Shown piece after piece: positions 11,976 through 24,700 of a DNA stretch of 64,000 nucleotides. The translations under genes and the position numbers were made by a program. Positions within the stretch are counted from its first letter, which is position 1, and the number at the start of each line of letters is the position of its first letter. The notes under the pieces were generated by a model. It saw only the letters and a list, made by a program, of their open reading frames with translations, had not been told where the DNA came from and did no database searches. This DNA comes from Aurifilum marmelostoma (Eukaryota; Ascomycota; Sordariomycetes; Diaporthales; Cryphonectriaceae), in contig JAMXSV010000026.1 in assembly GCA_027559495.1 (NCBI GenBank), positions 1,922,001 to 1,986,000 of the forward strand. Direction: 5' to 3'.

Positions 11976-12768
11976 CTAGAATTCGGGAGGAGGGGGATAC
12001 AATGATGATCCTTCACGGGTGTGGTGTCTGTCAGGTCCTGTAGGCAGGCCGTCTGCTTCGTTCCTAGGTCTCTTTGGTGGTGCGTCGTGACCATCCTTGG
12101 CCGGGTGCTCAGTCGTCTTGGGCGAGATGGGTGGTGTGTGCTTTGGCCTGTACCCATAGGGTCGGACGTGATGAGAAGGTGCATCGTCACGCTCATCAAT
12201 GACTATTGTTGACATGGCATTGTGATGACCACCACCTCGAGGCCTGTCTTTTTGTGTTAGCCAGCAAGTTTTCTTCTTTCTTTTCTTTCTCTCTACATAG
12301 AGCGGTTGCACGTCAAGAAGGTCTCGGGAGAATCAGAACTGGGACGAGGGATAGAGAAAAAAAAGAACTCACGCATTCTTGAACCTGCAAATCCGCCCAA
12401 ACTTTTCACACTGCACGCACCGAGGGTAGTCGGGATCACACTTGATCTTCTTCTCCCTGCACGTCAGACACGCAATGGCCAGCCTCTTGCGCGGCTTGCC
12501 CGCCTTGGTCACGCCCCAGTGCGCATTGACCGCCTCCCCGTCGATGACCGTCTTGCAGTGGGAGCCGTCGTCATAAAAGTAGCACAGGCCCTCGCCGGGA
12601 ACATTCTCCGACTTGACATAGCGAGGCAGAAAGTGCGTCCCCGTCCAGATCTTGGGTCCCAGTCCGTCCTTGGTCGGCAGCGTCTCGTCCTTCTCCGGGA
12701 GCATGTCGGGGAGCAGAGGATGGAGAACATAAGGATTCGGCTGCTGTGATACCGGGTAGTGGGGCTGC

Positions 12769-12803
<35 letters not shown>

Positions 12804-12813
12804 TTGTTGTTGC

Positions 12814-12845
<32 letters not shown>

Positions 12846-13242
12846 GGGGCTTCGACCCTCTTCATTATGGTAGTCCTCGTGGGAGTGCTTCTGGCCAGCC
12901 AGCGGTTGTGTCTGAAAGCGGCGTTCCATCATGTCCTGGTGGAAGGACCATCTGTGGCTGGGGTCTGACCGGCCGCCTCGCGACTCCCCCCTGGTCCCCG
13001 GCGAGAGCGAGTCCGGAAAGAGGCTCCTGTGATCCCCTGTGAGCGACGGGAGGGTTCTGTCAGGCAGCCTAGGCTCAAATGTAGACCTCTTGAGCTGCGG
13101 CGCGTTCGACATCGGGATACCAAAATACGACGAGGAGGAATAGCTCGGCCTCTCGAGGTAGCCGCCGGCACTCCTGGGTGGGTCCACAGGCGAAGTGGCA
13201 GGATATGATGACGGCTGCTGCTGATGCTGGTTCTGCTGCTGG

Positions 13243-13283
<41 letters not shown>

Positions 13284-13652
13284 GTCTGAGCGTGACGGGG
13301 GAAGGGATCGCACGCCCTGGGGGAAGAGACTGCTCAGCGGAGGCAACGTCGGCCGCGAGGGAGGAACTTGGCCGGTCAGCTCAGCGTATGTTGGCTGCCT
13401 CTTGGGCGCAGAGCGCTTTCTGATGGCATCGTCGATGATGCTGACAGCAGACAGGCGAGGATGCTCATAGCTGTCCATGGGCGGCGAGGGAGGGCCGTTC
13501 GGCCTGGACAGCCACGCCGACTGACCCTCGGAGGAAATCGACGAGTATGTTGACGAACTGGGGCTCACCAGTTCCGGTGGTGTCTCTGGGAGGTAGTGGG
13601 TTGAAGGGGCCGCACGTTGCTGCTGATATGGGTAGTTGGACAACATCCCCAA
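11976..13652 (-). CDS. Polyglutamine-rich transcription factor with late Zn2Cys6 cluster
   Basis: Putative DNA-binding regulator. Exon 1 (12373..13652) encodes 426 full codons and ends in the split codon of a 129-nt intron (GTGAGT..CTAACACAAAAAGACAG); exon 2 is 11976..12243, ending PPPPEF-stop, total 515 aa. Without this splice the frame stops right after the cluster. The zinc cluster Cys395-X2-Cys398-X6-Cys405-X6-Cys412-X2-Cys415-X6-Cys422 is a perfect fungal binuclear pattern, placed late in the protein rather than N-terminally as in most Gal4-type factors. Two pure Gln runs (27 and 12 codons) and Ser/Pro-rich segments precede it; the exon 2 tail is His/Pro/Arg-rich with a PPKRPR nuclear-signal-like stretch. 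No fungal middle homology domain is visible. A GA/CT microsatellite lies 63-88 nt upstream of the start, and 12.3 kb of gene-free sequence follows. Specific role unknown. Confidence 0.85.
12765..12845 (-). repeat. CAG/CAA trinucleotide repeat coding polyglutamine (27 codons)
   Basis: In-frame run of mixed CAG and CAA codons inside the Zn2Cys6 gene; 81 nt. Mixed codons suggest an older, somewhat stabilised tract. Confidence 0.95.
13245..13280 (-). repeat. Pure CAG repeat coding polyglutamine (12 codons)
   Basis: 36 nt of uninterrupted CAG on the coding strand, extended on the C-terminal side by further Gln/Asn codons; likely length-variable between strains. Confidence 0.95.
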
Positions 13653-13714
13653 TAATGTTGATAACGATGATGTGGTGCTGAGGGTGATGGGGTGGTCCCT
13701 GGAGAGAGGGAGGA

Positions 13715-13740
<26 letters not shown>
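13715..13740. repeat. AG dinucleotide repeat upstream of the Zn2Cys6 gene
   Basis: 26 nt of AG on the + strand (CT-rich on the transcribed side), 63-88 nt before the start codon; CT-rich leaders are common in fungal promoters. Confidence 0.9.
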
Positions 13741-13749
<9 letters not shown>

Positions 13750-14790
13750 AAGGAGAAAACAAGATCTCGATGCCGGTCAGTAACGCTGTGCTCCCCTCAT
13801 GTCTCTCTTTGGGTTGTATTATAAAGGCCGTCAACGAAATTGCTCAGGTATCGTGAGACCCCCTAGATCACAAGCCACAGTTCCCGGAGGAAGGGGGGGC
13901 CCTCAGAGAAATATAAGGTTGGTCTAGGCAGGATGGCAGCGGTCGTGGTAGGAGTGATGAGGTCCGCCGGGTAAATAAGGTAGCCAGCCTCCTCCTGTCC
14001 GTCCTCTAGCGTGCTCACTTGGCACATCCAACACACACGAGGCGCATGCAGACCCTTCACAGCCTAGCGAGGAAAGGACCAAGACCTTGAAAAGAAAATT
14101 CCAGACCGGGACTGGCTGGTCTAGGTAGATTTTGGTCGACAGACAAGAAGGACGCTTCTGGTCTTCTTTCTGACTTGGGTACTGATCCCTTGTCCCTCTT
14201 CTGTTTCTGAATATGATATGTGATAGACACGGAAAGTTTGTCTTCTTCCTGGGGCCCGTGTTGAAGAGTTGTGATGCCAGGTAGACTCTCAGGGGAAGAC
14301 CAATGTAGTAGTGTAGGGCTGGACAAAGCCAATGACATGAGACTCTCCTTCACGTACAGTAAATAGTGTGTGTTGAGGTAGCCATGTGTGTGTGTGGCTT
14401 GGGATGGACGAGTTGTTGACCATTGCTATGCCACCACCTGCCGAGCTTCAGGGAGATAAGCTTTTGTCGCCCAGCCTAGCTGCTGAGGAGCGCCCTGGCC
14501 AGAAGGGCCCCCTCCTCCTCTTCCCACCCTCCCTCGGTTGTGACTGTGCAATGACAGACAGAAGGGGAGGGGGGGGGGGGGAGAGACACATACACACACG
14601 CACACACACACAGACACACAAAACATCCTGGAAGCTGAAGTACCCGACGCTACCAGGACAGGGTCCACATGGTATAAACAAGGATCGCGGCTGACGTTGA
14701 CCGTGAAATGTTGCCTCGATAGTGAAAAGCGGTATTGGTCCGCGCAGGAGCAGACTTTGGGACTTTGGACTTGGCCATGTCAACCGAAGT

Positions 14791-14802
14791 ACCATAGTAC
14801 CA
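14791..14802 (+). repeat. ACCATAGTACCA motif, copy 1
   Basis: Exact 12-base motif shared with 21754-21765 and 61681-61692, all in gene-free sequence and on the same strand. Confidence 0.6.
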
Positions 14803-17800
14803 CACACACCCTCGCCATCCCTTGAAAGCCACCCCCCCCCCCACCCCCCTCTAGCCCCGGCCTGGGGGCGAAACGATGCGCTCCAAAGAAAAGCCTTGGC
14901 CGGCAAGCGTGTGGTGTGAGATTACCTTTTACAGTGGGTGGTGGTCCCAATGCCCCGGTACCTCGACAGACTCGGACGGCCAGCGACCTCTTTTGGGTAG
15001 TACTCTCGTCTCGGTAGTCAACCACTCCCCCCCTCCCGGGGGCCCCCTCGATGACCTTCTACAAGAGATAAATAAGTACGGGTGTGCACGTGCGGACGAG
15101 AGCCGGTGTCCCCACCCGGATCCGTGAGCTCGTGGATGCCCAGCTTCGTCATTTGAGATTTGAAGTGGGTGTAAGACGGTAACCGTTATTGCCTGGGCGG
15201 CGGCCATGCTTTCTTGGTTGAGTTATCCCTCTGGATGAGATCTTCCAGGAGCCCTCGTAAGTACTCAAAAGGCACTAGAAGATCCACTGGTGATGGTTCG
15301 CTTGGCGAGGGGACGAATTGGTAATACTCGCCGGCGCTGGTGGCGTGGTGGGATCATGGACCCGAGATCATGGTTTAGAGGGGGAAAAAAGGAGGGAGGG
15401 TGGAGGGGGCATTCTTCCTGCATGGACAGGCCTTATGTTTCTAGACAAAGGGCCTTGGTGAAGAAGAGAGACGGAGAGGGTGTAAGTGCGTCTGAGAAAG
15501 GACACTTCCATGTCGAGCCAAGCGAGAGCTGACACCGAGATGCGGCGAAAGGATTCACCCCTAATGGGCGCCGCGGAAGGCCAAGGAAGAAAAAAACGAT
15601 TGCCCTCTTGCTTTTTTTTTCCTTTTCCCCCGCCCCTTCTGCCCCCCTTCGATTTTCGGGCGGCGCAGCCTTTAGAAGGTCGAGACTCTCTGGGGGCTGG
15701 CCACGAGCCTGGGCGGCGGTTTTTCTAATGAACGGTGACCAACTGATGCAAAGTGAATGATTTCCGCACATCCCTGGGCGAAGGATCCAGACCGGGTCCT
15801 CCTGCAAGGCGCATTTGTACCCTGACCTGCTGCAGCTGGGGGCTTGGGCTTCGAGCTCCGCCTGTAATTGACGTACCGAGAAGTGCCGGGCGGCCTGCTG
15901 GCTCTGGGACTTTTTCCTGCAAGCAAGGCCGACGAGCAAAAGGGGACTTTGTGAGATTCAAGGCTTGCCGCAGACAGGAAGGAGGGTACGGAAGTACATT
16001 GTGCTCCGGAATCTGAGGCGGCGCAGGGGCAATCAATGAGGAAGGGTAAGGGGGGGAGGTGTTCAAAAAGGCCCAGAACAGGACCCACTGCGGCTCGAAC
16101 GAACTCGTCTCCCCAGCGAGGCTCTGCGAGCCGCCGTCATCTCCTCTGTGTGAGAGCTCGCGAGGCTGCAGATCCGCCCTACTACAGTGCTCAGGTCCTC
16201 TGCCCCGACATTGAGGCCCTAAAAGGGGCCTGACGATGGCGACAACCGAGGCTGTGGTAGTGGTGCTGGGGCAGACAAGATCTTCGGCCACCGTCGCCGC
16301 GCCATTGAAGAGCCCCAAGGCCAAGCCCAGCGATAGCCGGAATGGGGGGTTAAGGAGACGGAACCATTACCAATGTGGTAAACGTCAAGTGTCAGTGTCG
16401 ACGACTGGTGGATCTGCCCAGCGCACGGGCTGGAGCCGAGCCTGAGATGCCTGGCCTGGTGAAGCGTTGGGCCCGGCTCCAGTGGGCTGCGGTCTAATAT
16501 CAAGGATCGGGATCCGTCCGCGAGGGCCAAAGTCAGTCAGTCAGTGTTTTCAACTGCCGCCAACATCCGGTTACCCTTTTTCCTTTTTCCTCTCCTTTTC
16601 TTTCGCACCAGCAGCTTGAAACAAGCATTACAAGGTGAACGGGCAGCCCTGAAGACGCGCCGCAAAAGCATTAGCCACAGGCCGCCGTCCGTTGCCCTTC
16701 CTTACAGGGCATCTCATGTGCCGAAGGAACGGTTCGTTGCCATTGTGGAGCCCGACATCAGGGATATCCACCCAGCGCTGGGGTTCGAAGAAATCGTCAA
16801 CCGGTCTTTTCTTTCAGACGAGAGGAGACTGTACCATGTTTGCCGAGGGTACAGACTCCTCCTTCTCGGCATGTTCAGACCGATCAGTGCTCCGACTATC
16901 GCCCTCGCAGCAACAAGGCATATGCCGCAGGAAGAGCGGGTTGACTATGAGCCTTTTCAGTGGGTCAACACCCCTTCTGTTCGTCTGGTACGGGGCGACG
17001 TCCTTGCGTGACTTTGAGCTTTGTCTTCGCCTTTCCCTCCTTCGATAAATCGGTTTAGCCGGCTGGTAGGCATCCCCTTTTGGGCCGCATGAAGCCTACG
17101 ATGATATTTGGTCACCTCCCAAGCCAGAAGGCCATCTTGCTCGTCGGCGGAGTCATGCTGGGTCAGGGCAATCTGCTCTGGTGTGGTCCGTAAGGCGGAG
17201 TGTCAGACCCGTCCCCAGTAACAGGTGCCTGGATACCCGCGCCGAAATTTGCGTCCACCCCGTGGAGAAAAGCCATTGTGTGTTAGCCGAGGGGCACGTT
17301 TCCACCAAGGACCTCACGAAGTTTCAAGATCACTGCGTCCGTGGCTAGATACTGCTCCCTCGTCTCTAGCCGCTGACAGTAGCCAGCTGCCCCGCCCGAT
17401 GACATAAACATCACCACCACCACCACCATCATCATCATCAGTAGGAGTAGCAAGAGCAGTAGCAGTAGCACCAGCGCGCGTTGTTGGATACACTCCCCGG
17501 ACACAACAGCCGCCCGAAAGACCAGAAGAGAGCGTCAGGATTAGTGTCGCGACCGTGCGACGGATCTCGCAGAGGCCAGAAATAGGCCAACGCTTGTAGG
17601 TCCCACCACGACCCGACTATCTGGATAAAGCGCTCAAGACGGGCAAGTCTGAGCCGGAAAGCCTTCCACTTGGCTCCTGGTCACCTGGAGGGGGGTTCGT
17701 GCACCACCCTGAGCAAGCATCATGCCAATCGAGATAATCGTCTCAGCAGCTTTTGTCGCGCAGGTGATGATCGTCATACCATGATTCACTTTTTTGCACG

Positions 17801-19936
17801 CCGTCTCTCTGGTGATGTCTCGTGTGGAGGATGGGGGCCTCGGATGGGAGACACAATGGGTGACTGGGAGACAAGCTGCAGAACCCGCAGGGGCCACATC
17901 AAAGGTGACTTTAAAAAAACCCAAAAAAATCAAGGGCAATAGAGCAAAGAAAAGAGGAGAAGGAAGAAGGGGGGGGGGGGGAGGAAATGTCTGCCGCCCT
18001 CTCTCGACAAGTTTGGTACTGATCGCTAGTGGTTAACGCTGGTCTGAGGTCGGGATCGAATCTGCGGGGGGGTGGTCAGCTGGATGTGCTTGGACGGAGA
18101 GGAGTGTAAGGACCCTGTCCTTAACAAAACACCATTAAGGCGGGCTCGGCATGTCCTCGCTAGCTCGATCCCAGCGCCCTGGGTCGAAGCACTGGGGACT
18201 CGGGATTAAGCCCTGGATACGGAGTGCAGATGTGACCTCGTCCTGCCCCAAGAACAGGCCACCTATGCTTGAAGCATCGTAATGGCCCGATTGCCTGCAT
18301 ATGCACCGGTAACAAAGTGCTTCCCCTTGACCAACCCCCCCCCCTCTTTTCTCCAGTATGGTGTCGGATTCTGGACAGCGCCCGCCTCGCGCCGGGGCAG
18401 AGGAACAGTGTGCTGGCTGGTCAACGTTGTACTCACTCTAACCCTCATGCGTATTCGATATGCCGGTTGGGTCGACAAAGGATCCCCTGCCGCTTTGTCT
18501 GCCGCTTTGTGAGATTGACCTCGACCACTGAAGGGGCCGCTGTCCCCGGTGGCGCCCCAGGGCCAGGAAGGACAAAAAAAAAGATCAAGACGGATCAAAT
18601 TTCTAGGGTTGCCAGGCTCTAGCAAGCAGCAGCGCTTCCCTCTTTGGACTGCAAGTCTTTTTGTCTGTGGCGCACGAGCCCGGGTCAGGCGCGCATCCTA
18701 TGACTGCCGTTCCGATATTCCTATTGCCGCTGTGGCTTGGCTTTCCTTGCCGCTCAATAAGCCGTCTCGCTGAAACCTGTCCTCCAGCTGCTTTGTTCTT
18801 CCCACGGTAGCGTCGCAGCAAGAAACAATCACGGTGCTTGGCGAGTGCGACAGTGATTCAATAGACAGTGCCGCTAGAGAACCAACAACGGAGAGTGCTC
18901 CATCAGGTGGCACCCGTACTTTCGCCGTTGGTCCAGGCCCACTCTCTGTACTTAGGAGGGACCTTTTGGGGGGGGGGGCGCGAGGGGGGCGGGTAGGCCC
19001 TCCGAGGAATGAAGAGGTTCTCAGGCTGTCAGCGAGATGATTTCCCTGGGCGCCAAATCGACCCGCGGCGCTAACCACTGGTCGTCGTAAGATGAGTGGT
19101 AATGATGGATACTGGCACGGCACTATTCGGATCTGATCACGAAGGCGCCAAGTCTCGCAAATGCCACATCTCTCAGCGAGGTCTCTGGGTGTTGGAAAAG
19201 CCAGAGAAGCATGCCATCGTGGCGGTCGTCAGCTTCCCTGTTTCCTCCGTGACCTTGCCGCCGGACCTTTCCTTTTTCTTCCTCCCCTTCTCTTGTGTTC
19301 TTCCTCGATCTTGCATCGCGCGACATGCGGCCAGGGGAAAAGGAAGGTCGGAATGGCCCTTCGCAGGGAAGACTGAAAAGCCACGTGTGTGAAGGACCAC
19401 CCTCACCCCGTTGGCCGAGTCCAGATCCCAGTCCATGACCTAGAGGAATGCCGGCGCGGTGCGATGGCGAAACCGGTAAATGGGCCGTGTGGCGTGCGCA
19501 CCAACGGCGCTTACGGGGGAGTCTTTGTCTGCTGCCTTCTGCTGCAAGCTCGTGGCGCTGACAAAGTCCCAAATTGCGCATGACCGGTCTCGTATGGCCT
19601 GATGTCGCATCTCCTGCTCAGTTACCTCAACGCACTCGTGATCACGTCGTCTGGGGGCCAGCGCTCGAAGCAGCTCTGGATAATGTCATAATTGCCTCGC
19701 TAGGCCGCCGTCGTACTGGTGCCGTCTCTCGTGCGACTACTGCAGCACAGTCGGAGGTTTTTCTGAGACCGTGTGCCGTCACCGTCATCGAGCTGGCGTC
19801 GCACAGGTCTGGCGCACAACACACAGACACACACCCACCCATATATCAGTCACGACTTCTCTACCTCCTTCGCGGAGGGTCAGGTTGACTCGGTCATCAA
19901 GCCACACATCCCACGCCGGTATTTCCTAAGCGCGTA

Positions 19937-19964
19937 CATAGTAGCCAAGTATGTACATACTATG
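19937..19964. repeat. Short inverted repeat CATAGTA..TACTATG
   Basis: Seven-base arms separated by 14 nt that contain the palindrome ATGTACAT. The arm sequence overlaps the core of the ACCATAGTACCA motif. Confidence 0.5.
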
Positions 19965-21596
19965 AGTGCCAGTGGCGATCAGACGAGTCAAATTCGGGTG
20001 GACCCCGTCCACACGAGGCCGAAGCCTGGCATTCGGTTCCGAATGTCACAGAACGCGGGTCGTCCCTTATTTGGCGCATGCAGAAGTCAAGTGCCGTGCG
20101 AAAAACTGCATGGTCTGCTAGCCCTTGGGGACTTGTGTACCACAGTACCTCCGCGTTCTAGTCCACGGCTCGAGAGAAGGCTTTTTTGGGTTGGGTATCC
20201 AGGGAGCTGGCATGTGAATTAGCTCGCAGAGCTGTCGCCTTTTGTCTGTACTATAGTAGTAGCGGGGTGGGTTGTGGGACAAGAAGCAGGGGGTCGCACA
20301 GGATATCGTGCCATCAATTGCGGGCCGAAGGTCCTCGGCACTCGTCAGGCCCAGTCCACTAGAAGCCGTCCGTTTTGTTGTTGGTGGCCCCAACGGGCAG
20401 CGAGGTAAATCCGTATTGATTGTTGCCTGCTGCGAAGGTCGACAAGATTGCGTACATCTGCCAATGGGAAGTGTCCCTCCTGGTGGGTCCTGTCTGTGCC
20501 CAGGCCCTCCTGGAGAGACTCCTCAGGCCTCCCGGCAGTACCAAAGCACGCTGTCGTTACCGAAACCGAGCTTGCTCCATCAAGAGTCCGAACTCGAACA
20601 GAGGGGAGCGTCCAAGGCAGCATCAAGTGACGAGACCCACCATGATTGGCCGAGGCTCAACATCAGCGTGTGTCTTGCCGTATCTGCCGTGTCAACGGCC
20701 AGATAAGCTGTCGAAAAACAAGAGGGGGGAGGGGGAGCGGAGGGGGGCGGCTGAGATGATCGTGCCATCATACACGATTACGCACGTGGCCCATCATGGC
20801 AAAGAGGTCTCTGTGCATGCACACTGAATCCTCCGTACTTTCTTGATCCATCAGCCCTCTCACAGTTGTGCCAGGTACCATGAGCGAATCGGCTTGGGGC
20901 GGCTGGCCCCCGCCTGCCCGTTCGCCAGCTCTTCTAGAAAAATGACAGGGCATGGTGGTCCCAAACTCCTGCAAGATGGAGGATTTTTGCTGCGTATTTG
21001 CCGACCTCGCCTCGGCAGAGACCAGGGCCATGGTTTCCTTTTTGAGTTCTCTGCCCCGAGAGAGGATCGCACGCCAGCGCTTTGTGGTGAGTGACCATTT
21101 CGAAGATCATTGGTAGCGTGCAAAAGAACCTTTCCCAGGTACCGACGCCAGGCTCGTAAAGCCTAAATAAAGCCCGCAGTACCAGATACACACAAATGAA
21201 ACCACACCCCCCCCCCAGCCTCGCTCTCTCCCGTTGAAACGTTGAGAGCCAGCCCTACACCGCGGCGTGCCGGGCTCCGTCCGGATTGTCAACGTTAAAA
21301 CAAGTCTCGGCCGGACCTTGAACCAAGTCCGAGTCTATAAAGATCGACCGGTCTCCATGCCTGGATCCGGCTTGCACGGCGCGTAATTGCGAGCTTCGTC
21401 TCGGCCGATACAAATGATCTTGATCGAATGGTTTTTCACCCTGACACAAGGACCGAAAATACCCGGATCCTGCGCCCCGCCATCACCCTGACACCAACGT
21501 CGGTACTTAGTGCCATAGTGGCTTGAGATGAAGAGAAACAAAAGAAAAGGAAGGGATTTTTTTTTTTAAAAAAAAATAAGAATGAAAATGAAAATG

Positions 21597-21629
<33 letters not shown>
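21597..21629 (+). repeat. Poly(A) tract, about 33 nt
   Basis: Preceded by ATGAAAATGAAAATG-type units and a T/A run at about 21557-21576. It could be a retroposed tail, but no element body is recognisable upstream. Confidence 0.85.
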
Positions 21630-21630
<1 letters not shown>

Positions 21631-21753
21631 AGGGTCCTTTGTGGCGCCGGTCATCGTGTGATCGCGTTCCTTGGTAAAATGGCCCCCCCTCCGCGGCGTG
21701 TTGCATGACATTTGCGGGACCAATCTTTGGGGCCCGCGTATGGAGAACTCTTT

Positions 21754-21765
21754 ACCATAGTACCA
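21754..21765 (+). repeat. ACCATAGTACCA motif, copy 2
   Basis: Exact match to the copies at 14791 and 61681. Confidence 0.6.
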
Positions 21766-24700
21766 AATGGTTACGGACGTAAGGCCTCTCGTGACGATTT
21801 TCTGGTTCTCGAAGCCAAAAATGGCCGTCCTGGTCCAGGGTGCATCCAATCAGGTCTCTGGGAGTTGGCCTGTTGATGGCAGCGGCGCCAGAAAAAGAGC
21901 AGGTATCATTACACCACATAGCTGCAGAGATCAATACCTTGCTGCTGACCTCATAAGCGGCAGGTTGCGGCGTTGTAGATGGCTCCGGATCAGGCCTAGC
22001 TCCGGTATATCGATCCGTCCGAACCATCAGTCGCAGGGATGCTTTTGCTTGGTTCGCTAGACATGTGAGATGTGTTGCGCAATCAACCGCGGTTCCCCCT
22101 GGACCAGCTTCGGATTCCAGCACTGTGAACTCAGAAGAACAATCGTATGAAATCTGGTGTGGGTGGAAGGCGCCCAAGGAGCCTCTCGGGAATGTTGAGC
22201 TGTGGAGGGAGCCTTGGTAGTGCCCTCCGCCCCCTCCCCCTCACGATCCTTGCTGACACACGTAGGGGGAAGGGGGGCCCGTGGTGCGTCAACAAGAGGC
22301 GAGGCATCTCAGACGTGCCACTGGACTGCTCAAAACGATGGTTTTTGGTACAGAACCCATGTCGATGGGTATCAATAAGGATCGGAAACAAAAGCGAGGG
22401 GTGGTGTGTGTTAGGGTAAGCGAATTGTAATGTGAGGATAGCATCGACATGCGAGATGAGGCACCCAAGCACTCCAATAGTCCTGAGCTCACCCGTGCTG
22501 ATACGCTCGAGAAATTGCCTTGACGGAGATTTGCTGACTGGTTTGGAAAGAGGCACGGAGAGGTTGGCTGAAGCCCCGAGGATGCGCCGTGCTGCCAACC
22601 CTATCATCATTTCCGTAGTAGCCGGTGCCGAATGGCATAATGAGCAACCCAACCCCCCCCCCTCCCCGCGTTTGAGTCACGGCAGTGCGGCTTGCAGCAG
22701 CGGGCAGGTCGCAATGCGGCCCCAATATCAACTGCAAATCTTTTGATGTGCGACGGTTATGCTTGACCAGATTCTCGATGCGCCTTGTCCATGCTGGTCC
22801 CATCCCTCGGACGTGCGAAAGGTCGGCACATTTGGGCTCGCATTCCGAGGGGAGCCCTGTCAGGAGCAAGTATGACGGGGGGTGCCGCATCGACAGAGTG
22901 CCATCCCTATGCCTGGCATCAGGCGCCACAATTTCCACAACTCTCCCGCCGTAAGCATTGGTAGTGAGCCCTTGAACCAGCCACGTGCCGCCCTGTAGGG
23001 CAACTATTATCTGCACATTGATAGCATCCCACGGCAATATGAACGAATTGCCTTCCCGAAACGGTGACGTGGGTGTAAGACCGGTTGAGGCCCCCCCCCA
23101 GTGAACAAGTCATCCGACATCAGAACGTGTTGAGTGCCGCGCAGAGGCGCCCCCCCCCCGGGGGTAGGCAGTCTCGCTTATCTAGGGCCACTCGAGACGC
23201 TTTCAGCTCCCGTGCGTAGGGCTAGGTATTGACCAAAGTCTCCAGAGGTCGCACGAGCTGCCTGGGGAAGATGCTGTCATCGGTGGCGCGCATCACCTTG
23301 AATGACTCCAGAGGAGACGCCGTTAGCTGGTGTGAGGTGGCTCACCTGCATGCGAGGGCACTCATCAGATGTCATTCGTTGCTGTGATCTGCGAACCTTT
23401 GATCCCTCAACACTCTCGGTACAAGGTAGCTAGCCCTCAGCCCCACAGGAGACCATGAAGCTAGCACACTAAAGGAGGGTGGGCTGCTGCCCTGTATGTA
23501 ACGTCGAGTCGCACTCGGATCGAGTCCAACCAACAAACGACGGCCCTTGTAAAGAATGTAATGTCCGGCTGATTGTGCCGGTCATACTGTGCAGAGGTGA
23601 TCGGGATCCATGGCGGCTACATGGCGACGGCTCTGAAGATTTGCAAGAATTGTGTTTCTGGTGAGTTTGCTTTTCTGTCTTGGTTTTCGTCGAGGCCTTT
23701 TTCCAAGTTAATGATTGAAGGAAAAGATTTTGTCCGACAGGGACAGCCTTGTGTGTGTGTCGCACACCAGCATGTCGGTGCTCGTATGGGCTCCTCCTGT
23801 ATGGATGCATCAGCCTGAGGATGGTGGCCCATCGACGAGCTACGTCAGACCGGTCAGGCGTTCTTGGTAGACCGAGAGAAAAGAGAGGGCAACACTACCC
23901 GATGACATCGCCCCCGTACCAATAGCACGACGGTTTGTTGAGGCAGCCCCTGCCGCCTGTCTGCTTCTCGAGGCAAGATCACCCTGCGATGAGCACAGGG
24001 TCGCCTTGCTCACTCCAACTGCGCCCGGAAATCATCCTAGGGCCCCTGGCCCCCTGGACCCCCCCCCCCCCATTCCCCCCCCTCTATCCATCCAGTCGTC
24101 CTGAACTGTGCCATGATCGGCCATTGCCGTTCACAAGTGGTGCTTAAGTTGTGTGCTGTGATTCCTTAAGGGTGTGATGAGACCTTGTTTCCAACATGCA
24201 AGACGACTATTACGGCAGTTGGGCAGCCTTCCAACCCGCCGTCAAGATGATCAGCGGGGTCCTGGCGGGGCTAACCACTGTTGAAGGATGTGCGCAGGCA
24301 AACCGTACCTCAAACTGCAGTGATGAGATCACAGATCACGCTCTGGTGGAAGCCACAGGCTCACAATGGCGTTGACGCTCGCCAGGATCGCCATGGTGCT
24401 ACAATCCTCTACGCGGGACGGAGCCGGGAACCCTAACCGTGTGGCCGACATGTTCTGGGCGCCATCCTCCAGATGATGTTGCCAAAGTTGGCTTGCTGGC
24501 CGAAAGTGTACACGGACTATGGGTGCTTGTTGCTGTAGGCGGCAGGCAGCTGCATGTGGATCTGTGCAAAGATTCGGGAGGACTGCTCCCAGAGATCTGT
24601 TGCGCATGGATCTCTTGAGCACCTGGGCACCTGTGCGTCGGTCTTGGTTGCAGCATCCGTATCCGAAGTCCTGATCAGACGCAGTCGTGTGTGAACTCGA

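Noticed and set aside
16544..17011. 155-codon plus-strand frame in the gene-free region
   Set aside because: No domain, promoter or splice support. The hydrophobic start comes from a TTTTCC-rich run.
18024..18066. tRNA-like A box (GCTAGTGG) and B box (GGATCGAATC)
   Set aside because: The boxes are too close together for a tRNA body and no acceptor stem pairs.
21540..21640. Poly(A)/poly(T) block as a retrotransposon tail
   Set aside because: No element body, target-site duplication or reverse-transcriptase remnant is visible on either side.
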